A stretch of 64,000 nucleotides of DNA from an uncultured Prevotella sp. (lineage in GTDB: Bacteria > Bacteroidota > Bacteroidia > Bacteroidales > Bacteroidaceae). A program made the translations under genes and the position numbers. Positions 9,557 through 17,549 of this stretch are shown here, piece after piece (within the stretch, counting starts at the first letter, position 1; each line of letters starts with the position of its first letter). The notes under the pieces are model-generated. The model was not told the origin of the DNA. It made no database searches and saw only the letters and a list, made by a program, of their open reading frames with translations. The DNA lies in NCBI GenBank assembly GCA_945873145.1, contig CAMCBZ010000008.1, positions 24,465 to 88,464 of the forward strand, written 5' to 3'.

Positions 9557-10438
9557 CTACTTCACTCTGTTGAGCAGGCTCTCGGGCAACTTAGGCATGG
9601 CACCGGGCTGTGTGCAGACGTAGGCACTGACTTCCACGGCAAGCTTGTGGGCTTCCTTAATAGGCATTCCGGCAAGGATGGCAGAGGCAAAGGAGCCTGT
9701 GAAGCTGTCGCCGGCACCTACTGTGTCGTCCACTTCCACCTTCGGCGTAGGCTGATAGCTCTTCACGCCGGGAGCAAAGACATAGCTGCCATTGGTGCCG
9801 CAGGTGAGCACGAGCATCTTCAGGTTGTACTTGCCGAGGATAAGATAGCACTTGTTCTCGATGTCGAGACCGGGATAACCGAAGAGGCGGCCGATGGTGA
9901 CGAGTTCCTCATCGTTGATCTTCAGGATGTCGCAGGCCTTCAGACTTTCCTGGATGATATCTTTGGTGTAGAAGTTCTGGCGCAGGTTGATGTCGAAGAT
10001 CTTCAGACAGCTCATCGGCGTGGTGTCGAGGAAGCGGTGGATCGTGTCGCGAGAGATCTTGTTGCGCTGAGCCAGTGAACCAAAGCATACGCAACCACAG
10101 TGCTTGGCTACGTTTTCAATCTCAGGTGTGAAGGGAATGTTGTCCCAAGCCACGTTCTGCTTGATGTCGTAGGTAGGTATGCCTTCTTCATCGAGTTCCA
10201 CCTGTACGGTACCGGTTGGGTAGTCGACACGTGGCATGACATACTTCAGATGCTTCTCGTCGAACTCTTTGAGTGTTTGATCACCTAATGCATCGTTTCC
10301 AATAGCACTGATTGCATAGGCATCATTACCAAATTGGCTGGCATGATAAGCGAAATTAGCGGGTGCACCACCCAACTTGCTGCCGTCGGGCAGGCAATCC
10401 CACAAGGCCTCACCGAGGCCGACAATGACTTTGTTCAT
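9557..10438 (-). CDS. PfkB-family fructokinase
   Basis: Cytoplasmic ATP-dependent kinase, 293 aa, that converts fructose to fructose-6-phosphate so it can enter glycolysis. It has the N-terminal ribokinase-family motif (KLGGAPANFAYHASQFG, about residues 21-36) and the C-terminal DDTVGAGDSF block with the catalytic Asp (about 239-246). Its stop is followed by a strong terminator, and its start is 9 bp after the MFS transporter stop, so the two are cotranscribed. The position matches fructokinase genes in Bacteroides levan and inulin loci. Another PfkB sugar specificity is possible, but the context points to fructose. Confidence 0.93.
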   Translation of the reverse strand: MNKVIVGLGEALWDCLPDGSKLGGAPANFAYHASQFGNDAYAISAIGNDALGDQTLKEFDEKHLKYVMPRVDYPTGTVQVELDEEGIPTYDIKQNVAWDNIPFTPEIENVAKHCGCVCFGSLAQRNKISRDTIHRFLDTTPMSCLKIFDINLRQNFYTKDIIQESLKACDILKINDEELVTIGRLFGYPGLDIENKCYLILGKYNLKMLVLTCGTNGSYVFAPGVKSYQPTPKVEVDDTVGAGDSFTGSFASAILAGMPIKEAHKLAVEVSAYVCTQPGAMPKLPESLLNRVK

Positions 10439-10447
10439 AGTTATTAT

Positions 10448-11626
10448 TTATTTGACGTTCTTGATATAGGTAAACAGATAGACGACACCGACGGCCATGA
10501 CGAGCACGGCTCCGGCTTGTCCCATAGCATCAGAGGCAAAGCCCATCAGCAGCGGGAAGATGGTACCACCGAAAAGACCCATGATCATCAGACCACTGAC
10601 CTCGTTCTGCTTGTCGGGTACGCTTTGCAGCGCTTGGGCGAAAACGAGTGAGAAAACATTGCTGTTGCCGTAGCCCACGAGGGCGATGGCGATATAGAGT
10701 ATAAGTTTGGTGGTTCCGAAGAACAGACCGCACATCGACAGTGCCATCATCGTGATGGAGATGACGAAGAACAATCGGTTGTTGACAACGCGCAGGAAGA
10801 ATGAGCCTGTCAGGCAACCAAGCGTACGGAAAATGAAGTAGAGAGAGGTGGCAAAAGCGGCATCGTTGAGTGTCATGCCCAGTCGCTCGATGAGAATCTT
10901 CGGTGCTGTGGTATTCGTACCGACGTCGATACCCACGTGGCACATGATGCCGATGAAGCTCAGCAGTACGATGGGTTTACCCAGCAGACGGAAGCAGGCT
11001 GCGAACTGTTTGCCCACTGTCGGTGAGGTCTCACCGGCAAAGGCAGGACCTTCCTCCTCAATAGGTGTGGAGAGGAGGAACAGCGAGGCGGCGATACCGA
11101 TGATCATATAGATGGGGAAGAGCACGCGCCAGCCGAGACCGAAGGAGGGGATGGCCTGCGTAGCGCCCCAGGCAGCGATGTAAGGAGCCATGAATGAGGC
11201 GATGGCTTTGACAAACTGGCCGAAGGTGAGCGTAGATGCGAGATGACCACCGCGGACTACGGTGGCGACAAGCGGGTTGAGTGAGGTTTGCATGAGCGCG
11301 TTGCCGATACCCAACAGCGAGAAGCTGACAAGCATCAGACCAAAACTCTCGCCGAAGAGCGGCAACAGGAGCGACACCACGGTGACGATGAGTGACAGCA
11401 AAACGGTCTTCTTGCGTCCGATCTTGTTCATCAATACACCAGTCGGCACGGAGAAGATGAGAAACCAGAAGAATACCAAGGAGGGGAAGATGTTGGCGGT
11501 AGCATCATTGAGTCCCAAGTCCTTCTTCACAAAATTCGATGCGATGCCCACCAGGTCGACGAAGCCCATGGCAAAGAAGCAAAGCATGACACTGGCCAAA
11601 GCCAGCTTGTTGATCTTGTTGTTCAT
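10448..11626 (-). CDS. MFS sugar transporter, probable fructose permease
   Basis: Inner-membrane permease, 392 aa, with about 12 predicted transmembrane helices and the MFS loop motif between TM2 and TM3 (LMNKIGRKKT). It resembles the FucP/GluP-like MFS proteins that sit beside fructokinase in Bacteroides fructan loci, and would bring fructose released in the periplasm into the cytoplasm. It is first in an operon with fructokinase. A promoter was not clear in the 200-bp gap upstream, although the candidate operator at 11770-11803 lies there. Confidence 0.9.
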   Translation of the reverse strand: MNNKINKLALASVMLCFFAMGFVDLVGIASNFVKKDLGLNDATANIFPSLVFFWFLIFSVPTGVLMNKIGRKKTVLLSLIVTVVSLLLPLFGESFGLMLVSFSLLGIGNALMQTSLNPLVATVVRGGHLASTLTFGQFVKAIASFMAPYIAAWGATQAIPSFGLGWRVLFPIYMIIGIAASLFLLSTPIEEEGPAFAGETSPTVGKQFAACFRLLGKPIVLLSFIGIMCHVGIDVGTNTTAPKILIERLGMTLNDAAFATSLYFIFRTLGCLTGSFFLRVVNNRLFFVISITMMALSMCGLFFGTTKLILYIAIALVGYGNSNVFSLVFAQALQSVPDKQNEVSGLMIMGLFGGTIFPLLMGFASDAMGQAGAVLVMAVGVVYLFTYIKNVK

Positions 11627-11769
11627 GTCTTTATTTATTTAGGTTTTTGTTTTCCTATTCCGAGGTAGCCTCACTTACGTGTGAGACCATCCTAAGATTG
11701 TTGCCACGAAATTACGAAGACTATTTCAAAGTTGTGTTATTCATTCGTGCAAATGCTGTAACTTTTTCG

Positions 11770-11803
11770 ACATGTATCAATTTTCTCATTGAATGAAACA
11801 ATT
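11770..11803 (-). promoter_or_regulatory. Candidate operator for the fructan regulator, MFS side
   Basis: Contains ACATGTATCAATT (11770-11782) and ATGAAACAATT (11793-11803). Each is found once more in the window, in the susC promoter at 9384-9403, where they overlap to form one 20-bp site. Here they are separated by 10 bp and one is inverted. The site lies about 145 bp upstream of the MFS start codon and directly next to the 3' end of the regulator gene. Confidence 0.4.
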
Positions 11804-11828
11804 ATTGACTCTCGTAGCACTCTTGCAC

Positions 11829-14057
11829 TCACTCTTTTGCGTCTTCCTTGATGTCTGTTGGGTATTTGCCGTACTGCTTCTTGAAGCATGAGGAGAAATA
11901 GCCCGGCGTGCCGAAGCCTACCTCATAGGCCACTTCTGCCACAGTTTTATCGGTGGCTTTGAGCAGTTTCATGGCCCGTTGCAGGCGCATCTCTTTCAGC
12001 AGTTCTACGGGCGACATACCCGTCATCGCCTTCACCTTACGATAGAGTTGCACACGGCTGATGCCCATGTCGGCTCCAAGATCATCCATCTTCAGCTTCG
12101 TGTTGCTCATATTCTTGAGGATAGCCTGGCGCAGGGTGTCCATGAACATCTTGTCGGGTGTACTGAGCTTTTCTTCTTGTTCGTGGCTCTCCGTCGTTTG
12201 TTGCTTCTCTGCGGCAAAGATTTCTTTGAGTTTCTGTCGGTTAGCGAGCAGACTGGCAATATGGGCGAGAAGCACTTCAGCGCTGAAAGGTTTGGTGAGA
12301 TAGGCGTCGGCGCCTTGGCTGAGTCCTTCGGCCTGCTGCTGTTCCGTGCTGCGTGCGGTGAGCAGGATGACGGGAATATGGCTGGTCAAGGGATCGGCTT
12401 TCAGCTTGGCGCAAAACGCCAGTCCGTCCATCACCGGCATCATCACGTCGCTGATGACCAGGTCGGGCACACTCTCGCGGGCCAGCTTCCAACCGCTCTG
12501 TCCGTCGCTGGCCTCAAGCACGTAATAGCGGTCGAGGAGCAGCGTGCGCAGGTAGCGGCGCATGTCGTCGTTGTCGTCTACGATCAGCACCGTGGCAAGT
12601 TCGTCGCTTTGATCACGCACCACAAGGTCGTGCTGACCGTCCTGTACCGACCGCCGGCTGATGGCGTGCACGTCATCGGACTGCGCCTCTTTGATCATCT
12701 TTTGCGTTTCCTTTTGGAATTGCAGTACGTCGGTGACGAGATGCAACAGCTGTTCGGCATTGCGCTGAACGATGTCGAGCAGTTCATGGTCACCCTCGCT
12801 GAGTGTCTTGCTCTCGTTGAGTTGTTGCAGCGGTCCGTTGATGAGTGTCAGTGGCGTGCGCAGTTGGTGGCTGGCGTTGGTGTAGAACTGGTTTTGCTCA
12901 TTGCCGAGCTCCTTCATCCGGCGGTTGGCGCGGCGTGTGAAGACGATGGCCCGCCATACGAGCAACACGGCAACCAATAGAATCAGTGCCACGACGAGCG
13001 AAACAAAGAGCAGGTTGCGCTGTACGTGATAGAGTCCGAGATAATCTTCGAGCTTATTCTGAATGGTAATCAGGTATTCGTTTTGCCGCATCATCGCGTT
13101 GGCGTTGATGGCAATCTCGTCGACATTCTGTGGAGTGACGACCACGCTCTTGATGATATTCGTGCGCTGATAGGGCTTGTGCTCAAGGATTCTCAGTGCC
13201 AGGGCAATAATCTCTTCGCCGTGCGTAGGATAGATATAACTGGCGGCGAGCTTTCCCTGTTGTATGGCGTCAATACCTTCGCCGGGCAGTGCATCGATAC
13301 CGAGGAAGTAGATGCTTTTCTCTTTTCCAAGTTCTTTGGCAGCCTTGTAAGCACCGAAAGAAGCCAAGTCGCTTTGGCAGAAGACAACGTCGAGCGGTTT
13401 ACCTGCCTGCAACCACTTTTTCGTGGCAGCGTAGGAGTCTTCCAACGACCAGTTAGTTTTGATATGTTGGAAATCCAGTTCCGGGTGCTTCTTCATCACG
13501 CTGGAGAAGCCTTGGTAGCGCTCGCGGTCGGGCGACATCACCAGTTGTCCGGTGATCTCCAACACTACCGGGCGTCGGCCCACGTGTATACTGTCGCGAC
13601 AAAGACGTGCAGCATACGTGCCGATGGCGCGTCCTGCCTCCACGTTGTCGCCGCCGATATAGGCCGTGTAGTCGTTTGATGAAGTCTTCCGCTCGAAGAG
13701 GATGACGGGGATTCCGCATTTCTTTGCCCGTTCCACGCAGGGTGACAGTGGCTTATATTCGTTTGGTGAGATGACGAGCAAGTCCACGCCGGCATCGATG
13801 AGGCTGTCGATCTGCTGCCGCTGTCGCTCGGTGTTGTTGTCAGCATTGGTGATACACACCTTCACGTCGGTGTCGTAGAGATGTTGTGCGGACAGCATCT
13901 CGTTGTTGACTTTGTCGCGCCAGCGTCCGCCGACACATTGCGATACACCTATTTTATATTTATAGGAGGCGCGCGGCGTGCAACCCGTGATGAGCAAGAG
14001 CAGCATCATGGGTATTAAGAGTAGTGGAACTATCCGTATGGTCTTAGGTTCCTTCAT
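11829..14057 (-). CDS. Hybrid two-component regulator with PBP sensor, no visible HATPase domain
   Basis: Transcription regulator of the fructan locus, 742 aa, inner membrane. Seen in order: lipoprotein-like signal or anchor (10-26, ITGC), type I periplasmic-binding sugar sensor (about 34-312), transmembrane helix (about 348-370), HisKA dimerisation helix with H397 in NASHQLRTPLTL, receiver domain (about 488-605) with phospho-acceptor D537 and K589, and an AraC-type HTH (about 640-740). The catalytic ATP-binding domain expected between HisKA and receiver is absent: only about 38 residues separate them and no N, G1 or G2 boxes are seen. The B. thetaiotaomicron homologue BT1754 senses fructose through the same type of domain. 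Fructose as ligand is inference. It may be cotranscribed with DUF721 and recF upstream (41-bp gap). Confidence 0.92.
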   Translation of the reverse strand: MKEPKTIRIVPLLLIPMMLLLLITGCTPRASYKYKIGVSQCVGGRWRDKVNNEMLSAQHLYDTDVKVCITNADNNTERQRQQIDSLIDAGVDLLVISPNEYKPLSPCVERAKKCGIPVILFERKTSSNDYTAYIGGDNVEAGRAIGTYAARLCRDSIHVGRRPVVLEITGQLVMSPDRERYQGFSSVMKKHPELDFQHIKTNWSLEDSYAATKKWLQAGKPLDVVFCQSDLASFGAYKAAKELGKEKSIYFLGIDALPGEGIDAIQQGKLAASYIYPTHGEEIIALALRILEHKPYQRTNIIKSVVVTPQNVDEIAINANAMMRQNEYLITIQNKLEDYLGLYHVQRNLLFVSLVVALILLVAVLLVWRAIVFTRRANRRMKELGNEQNQFYTNASHQLRTPLTLINGPLQQLNESKTLSEGDHELLDIVQRNAEQLLHLVTDVLQFQKETQKMIKEAQSDDVHAISRRSVQDGQHDLVVRDQSDELATVLIVDDNDDMRRYLRTLLLDRYYVLEASDGQSGWKLARESVPDLVISDVMMPVMDGLAFCAKLKADPLTSHIPVILLTARSTEQQQAEGLSQGADAYLTKPFSAEVLLAHIASLLANRQKLKEIFAAEKQQTTESHEQEEKLSTPDKMFMDTLRQAILKNMSNTKLKMDDLGADMGISRVQLYRKVKAMTGMSPVELLKEMRLQRAMKLLKATDKTVAEVAYEVGFGTPGYFSSCFKKQYGKYPTDIKEDAKE

Positions 14058-14098
14058 GTGGTATTGGCTTTTACGAGGGTCTTAGGTCGTTGTATCCA

Positions 14099-14389
14099 TC
14101 AGTAGACCCTTACGTCGCTGATGACCGAGGAGCCGACGGCATCGTTGAGACGGCGTGTGATCTGTGTGTGCATCATGCTGAGGTCTTGTCGCAGCGCGGG
14201 ATTGTCGATCTTCACGTGCAGCACTTGGTTGCGGATGAATTTCTCGCGGGTATAGCTTGAAATCATGTGTCCCATGACCTCATCCCAGGCATCCACGATG
14301 CGCCGCTGTAGCAGTGGCGTCTCCAGTCCTTCCTTTCTGAGCATTTCCTTCAGCAGGTCGCCAATCGGTTTTACTTCGCGCTTAAACAT
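14099..14389 (-). CDS. DUF721 (DciA-like) protein
   Basis: Small protein of 96 aa belonging to the DUF721 family. Family members such as DciA help load or operate the replicative helicase DnaB in bacteria without DnaC. Seen: the N-terminal VKPIGDLLKEMLRKEGLE helix, the central RRIVDAWDEVMGHMI block and the VLHVKIDNPALRQDLSMM strand-helix typical of the family. It follows recF on the minus strand, separated by a 14-bp tandem-repeat array, as is common in Bacteroidota. A replication role is inferred from the family. Confidence 0.88.
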   Translation of the reverse strand: MFKREVKPIGDLLKEMLRKEGLETPLLQRRIVDAWDEVMGHMISSYTREKFIRNQVLHVKIDNPALRQDLSMMHTQITRRLNDAVGSSVISDVRVY

Positions 14390-14429
14390 ATATTATTATG
14401 AGTATAGGATGATGAGTTGGTACAATTTT

Positions 14430-14499
14430 GAACGATAACGACTGAGCGATAACGGCTGAGCGATAACTGTTAAACGATAGCGGTTGAACGATTATGCTT
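14430..14499. repeat. 14-bp iteron-like tandem array, five copies
   Basis: Five head-to-tail units of 14 bp, each containing ACGAT or GCGAT in the same place (for example GAACGATAACGACT, GAGCGATAACGGCT). The array begins 5 bp beyond the recF stop and ends 40 bp before the DUF721 start codon. Units differ from each other at 3-6 positions. They are not DnaA boxes (TTATNCACA). Confidence 0.8.
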
Positions 14500-14504
14500 A
14501 TCAT

Positions 14505-15605
14505 TCAACCTTGCGTAGCGTTTCCGTCCTCCACATGGAAGAGCTTGTAGTCTTCGCCGACATGCTGTAGGATGTGATCGAGATGGTCGCGGTTGGTGTC
14601 CGTGATGAAGATCTGGCCGTAGTCTGGTCTGGCCACGAGCTTGATGATCTGTTCCACCCGTCGGGCATCAAGCTTGTCAAAGATGTCGTCGAGCAGCAAC
14701 AGCGGCGTGGTGCCCGAGGCCGTCTTCTTCAGAAACGAGAACTGAGCGAGCTTCAGAGCCAGCACGTAAGTCTTCGTCTGTCCCTGGCTCGCCTCGCGTC
14801 GCATGGGGTAGCCCTCAAGGAGCATCTCCAAGTCGTCGCGATGAATGCCGTGGAGCGAATAGCCCACAGCACGGTCTCGCATACGGTCGCGGCGGATCAC
14901 ATCGAGCAAAGGACCACGCTGCCCGTGGGAGACATAGTGCAGTGACACCGTCTCGTGGTGATCGGAGAGCGTGTCGTAGATCTGTTGAAACACCGGCGTC
15001 ATCTCTTCCACAAACTGGCTGCGCTTGTGAAAGACTTCTTCACCTGCCGAAGCCATTTCCTCTTCCCATAGGTCCATGAGCGAGGCGTCGGGCTCCATTT
15101 CCATCTTCAGCAAGGCGTTGCGCTGCTGCAAGGCTTTGTTGTAGCGGGTCAGCGCGTCCATATAAGTATGGTCATACTGCGCGATGACCACGTCCATGAG
15201 CCGTCGCCGCTCCTCGCTTGTACCGCTGACCAGACTGTTGTCCGATGGTGTGACAAAGATGAGCGGGATGAGCCCGATGTGCGTTGAGAGCTTCTTATAG
15301 TCCTTGTGGTTGCGCTTGAACTGCTTATGTCGTCCTCGCTTCATGGCCGCGTAGATGTTCTCCTGCTGTCCCTCGTCGCCCTCATAGTCGCCCTCGATGA
15401 CGAAGAACTCCTGGTCGTGGTTGATCACTTGCGAGTCGATGTTGGTGAAGTTGCTGTGGCAGAACGAGAGGAAATAGACCGCGTCGAGGATGTTGGTCTT
15501 TCCTTCACCGTTGTTGCCGATGAAGCAGTTCACCTTCGGCGAGAGCTCCAGCGCAGTGCTCTTTATGTTCTTGTAATTGATGATTGATATCTTCTTCAGT
15601 CTCAT
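14505..15605 (-). CDS. recF: DNA replication and repair protein RecF
   Basis: SMC-like ATPase, 366 aa, that with RecO and RecR loads RecA at gapped DNA. Walker A is FIGNNGEGKTN (about 28-38), the ABC signature region is SQGQTKTYVLALKLAQ (about 274-289) and Walker B is LLLLDDIFDKLD (about 308-319). Length is normal. The start MRLKKISIINYKN matches the family N-terminus. A -7 element TATCTTTG (minus strand, 15649-15656) lies 44 bp upstream and is divergent from the TPR gene at 15818. DUF721 follows. Confidence 0.97.
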   Translation of the reverse strand: MRLKKISIINYKNIKSTALELSPKVNCFIGNNGEGKTNILDAVYFLSFCHSNFTNIDSQVINHDQEFFVIEGDYEGDEGQQENIYAAMKRGRHKQFKRNHKDYKKLSTHIGLIPLIFVTPSDNSLVSGTSEERRRLMDVVIAQYDHTYMDALTRYNKALQQRNALLKMEMEPDASLMDLWEEEMASAGEEVFHKRSQFVEEMTPVFQQIYDTLSDHHETVSLHYVSHGQRGPLLDVIRRDRMRDRAVGYSLHGIHRDDLEMLLEGYPMRREASQGQTKTYVLALKLAQFSFLKKTASGTTPLLLLDDIFDKLDARRVEQIIKLVARPDYGQIFITDTNRDHLDHILQHVGEDYKLFHVEDGNATQG

Positions 15606-15648
15606 AATACTATGGGCTCTATTTGGGCTTTGCCTTGCCTTACATGTG

Positions 15649-15656
15649 CAAAGATA
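15649..15656 (-). promoter_or_regulatory. -7 element upstream of recF
   Basis: TATCTTTG on the minus strand fits TAnnTTTG. No good -33 TTTG is seen at the right distance, so support comes from the -7 box and position only. Confidence 0.45.
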
Positions 15657-15817
15657 AGAGTTTTGAAGCTAAAAAGCGAAAAAAGAGTCGCATAAATTTT
15701 AGTATTCGAGGGAAAATTGCTAATTTTGTACCGATATATTGCGCCGTGTCTGCAAGAGACAGGGTCGCTTTGTATCAACAACAGGTCAACGAAATAACAA
15801 AAAATCATTTCAAATAA

Positions 15818-16510
15818 ATGGCAAACAACAACGGTCAGGCAACATTTGACGCTGCCTTTAAGTCACAAGAGTTTTTCGACAAGAACAAGAAGATTTTACT
15901 GGGTGCTATCATCGCAGTGGTAGTCATTGTCGCAGGATATTTCTGCTATAGCGCATTCATCGGCGGTCCCCGTGAGGAGAAAGCCAGTACTGCACTGGCC
16001 CGTGGTCAGGAGTACTTCAATGCCGAGCAGTTCGACAAGGCTCTCAACGGCGATGGCGCTGGCTATACAGGCTTTGTGAAGATTGCCGATGACTACAGTT
16101 CTACTGATGCCGGAAACCTTGCCAAGCTCTATGCCGGACTGAGCTATGCCTACTTAGGCAAGTGGAACGATGCCGTGAAGTATCTGGAGGACTACTCTCC
16201 CAAGGGCGACGCCATGGTCAGCCCCGCCGCCATCGAGGCTTTGGGCAACGCCTACGCGCATGTCGGGCAGATCGACAAGGCTGTGAGCAAACTCCAGGAG
16301 GCTGCTGACAAGGCCGACGACAAAGCAGAGGACGGCACCAACAACAGTCTGTCTCCTATCTTCCGTCTGCAGGCCGGCGAGCTGCTGGAGTCTCAGGGCA
16401 AGAAGGCTGACGCGCTGAAAGTCTATCAGGACATCAAGAAGAAATATGTCAACTCTCAGCTTGTACAGAGCAACGAGATTGACAAGTACATTGAGAGAGC
16501 CAGCATCTAA
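15818..16510 (+). CDS. Membrane-anchored TPR protein (YfgM-like)
   Basis: Single-pass inner-membrane protein, 230 aa. An N-terminal cytoplasmic segment is followed by a transmembrane helix (about 25-46, ILLGAIIAVVVIVAGYFCYSA) and periplasmic tetratricopeptide-like repeats (about 58-225). Similar Bacteroidota proteins resemble YfgM, which associates with the Sec translocon and chaperones in E. coli; that role is inferred. It is transcribed away from recF, and a possible -7 box TAATTTTG lies at 15721-15728. ribH follows after 45 bp, so the two may share a transcript. Confidence 0.85.
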   Translation: MANNNGQATFDAAFKSQEFFDKNKKILLGAIIAVVVIVAGYFCYSAFIGGPREEKASTALARGQEYFNAEQFDKALNGDGAGYTGFVKIADDYSSTDAGNLAKLYAGLSYAYLGKWNDAVKYLEDYSPKGDAMVSPAAIEALGNAYAHVGQIDKAVSKLQEAADKADDKAEDGTNNSLSPIFRLQAGELLESQGKKADALKVYQDIKKKYVNSQLVQSNEIDKYIERASI

Positions 16511-16555
16511 AGTCGGGCTCTTTCACACCGTTAGGGGGATTTAGCTAAAAATATT

Positions 16556-17032
16556 ATGGCTACAGCATTACATCATTTATCTGATTACGACACAGCCAGC
16601 GTACCTGATGCCAGCAACATGTGCTTCGGCATCGTCGTCGCTGAATGGAACAAAGATATCACGGGCGCGCTGCTCGACGGCTGCGTGTCTACGCTTGAGA
16701 AGCATGGCGCACTGCCCGAGAACATCCATGTCAAGACCGTGCCCGGAAGTTTCGAACTCGTCTATGGCGCACAGCAGTTGTGCAAGAACGACGGTTTCGA
16801 CGCCATCATCATCCTGGGTAGTGTCATCCGTGGCGATACGCCGCACTTCGACTATATCTGCCAGGGAGTCACCTTTGGCATATCCCGTCTCAATGCCACA
16901 CAGAACATTCCTGTTATCTATGGCCTTCTTACCACCAATGATCATCAGCAGGCTGTAGACCGCAGTGGCGGCAAGCTCGGCAATAAAGGCGACGAGTGTG
17001 CTGTTGATGCCATCAAGATGGCAAAGTTCTAA
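16556..17032 (+). CDS. ribH: 6,7-dimethyl-8-ribityllumazine synthase
   Basis: Penultimate enzyme of riboflavin synthesis: joins the ribityl-aminouracil intermediate with 3,4-dihydroxy-2-butanone-4-phosphate. 158 aa, normal length. Visible motifs: GIVVAEWN near the start, [31 protein letters not shown] with the active-site His, and [19 protein letters not shown]. It assembles as an icosahedral or pentameric complex in the cytoplasm. The neighbouring genes are not riboflavin genes. Confidence 0.97.
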   Translation: MATALHHLSDYDTASVPDASNMCFGIVVAEWNKDITGALLDGCVSTLEKHGALPENIHVKTVPGSFELVYGAQQLCKNDGFDAIIILGSVIRGDTPHFDYICQGVTFGISRLNATQNIPVIYGLLTTNDHQQAVDRSGGKLGNKGDECAVDAIKMAKF

Positions 17033-17063
17033 TGGTAGAATATCATCTTTATCAGCAGACTTT

Positions 17064-17444
17064 ATGATTCTCTACGATCTCTTGCAGGCCTATCGTTTCG
17101 ACGAGATTATGGCCACTATTAATAATATGTACCCCGGCACATCAGGTTACCGTGACCAGCTCCACCTGGCCTACGACCTGTTGCTGAACATGCGTCCTGT
17201 GCCTTCCAAGAAGCCGATACGCTTCAAGATCATTGACGGACCGGGCGATCTGAAGTATATGGGAGCAGAAGACCGCGACTTCAACACCACGTGGGAGGTA
17301 TGTCTCGGCAAGAACCTCGTCAGAGAGAAAGGCGTAGACCTCACCGACGACGAGCTCGTCGCCAACTGTCTTGTCAACATCTGCTTCACAGCCCGCCATC
17401 CAAAGGCATTTGACAAAGCCTTTGAGGAGCTGCATCAAGAGTGA
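17064..17444 (+). CDS. Conserved hypothetical protein, 126 aa
   Basis: Short soluble protein of unknown function starting MILYDLLQAYRFDEIMATI. It has no signal peptide or membrane segment, and is probably alpha-helical with a central beta part (RFKIIDGPGDLKYMG). The ATG at 17064 was chosen because the longer open frame upstream overlaps ribH out of frame. It lies 31 bp after ribH and is followed by a terminator at 17469-17504, so it is probably the last gene of that operon. I do not recognise a functional domain. Confidence 0.8.
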   Translation: MILYDLLQAYRFDEIMATINNMYPGTSGYRDQLHLAYDLLLNMRPVPSKKPIRFKIIDGPGDLKYMGAEDRDFNTTWEVCLGKNLVREKGVDLTDDELVANCLVNICFTARHPKAFDKAFEELHQE

Positions 17445-17468
17445 CATCCTTTATCTTTCTTCTCATAG

Positions 17469-17504
17469 TCAGGGTAGGAGAGATCCTATCCTGATTTATT
17501 TTTC
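17469..17504 (+). terminator. Rho-independent terminator
   Basis: Stem of 11 bp (TCAGGGTAGGA with TCCTATCCTGA, one G-U), loop GAGA, then TTTATTTTTC. It ends the ribH-hypothetical operon. Confidence 0.85.
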
Positions 17505-17536
17505 TTCTATCCATTTTCTTTTTCCTATTTATTTGC

Positions 17537-17544
17537 TACCTTTG
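17537..17544 (+). promoter_or_regulatory. -7 element just ahead of the DHH gene
   Basis: TACCTTTG fits TAnnTTTG and ends only 5 bp before the first ATG (17550). Transcription should begin at or near that ATG, so the message may be leaderless, or translation may start at the second ATG (17562). Confidence 0.55.
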
Positions 17545-17549
17545 CAGCT

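Noticed and set aside
14430..14499. DnaA-box cluster / oriC
   Set aside because: Units do not match TTATNCACA; dnaA and dnaN are not adjacent.
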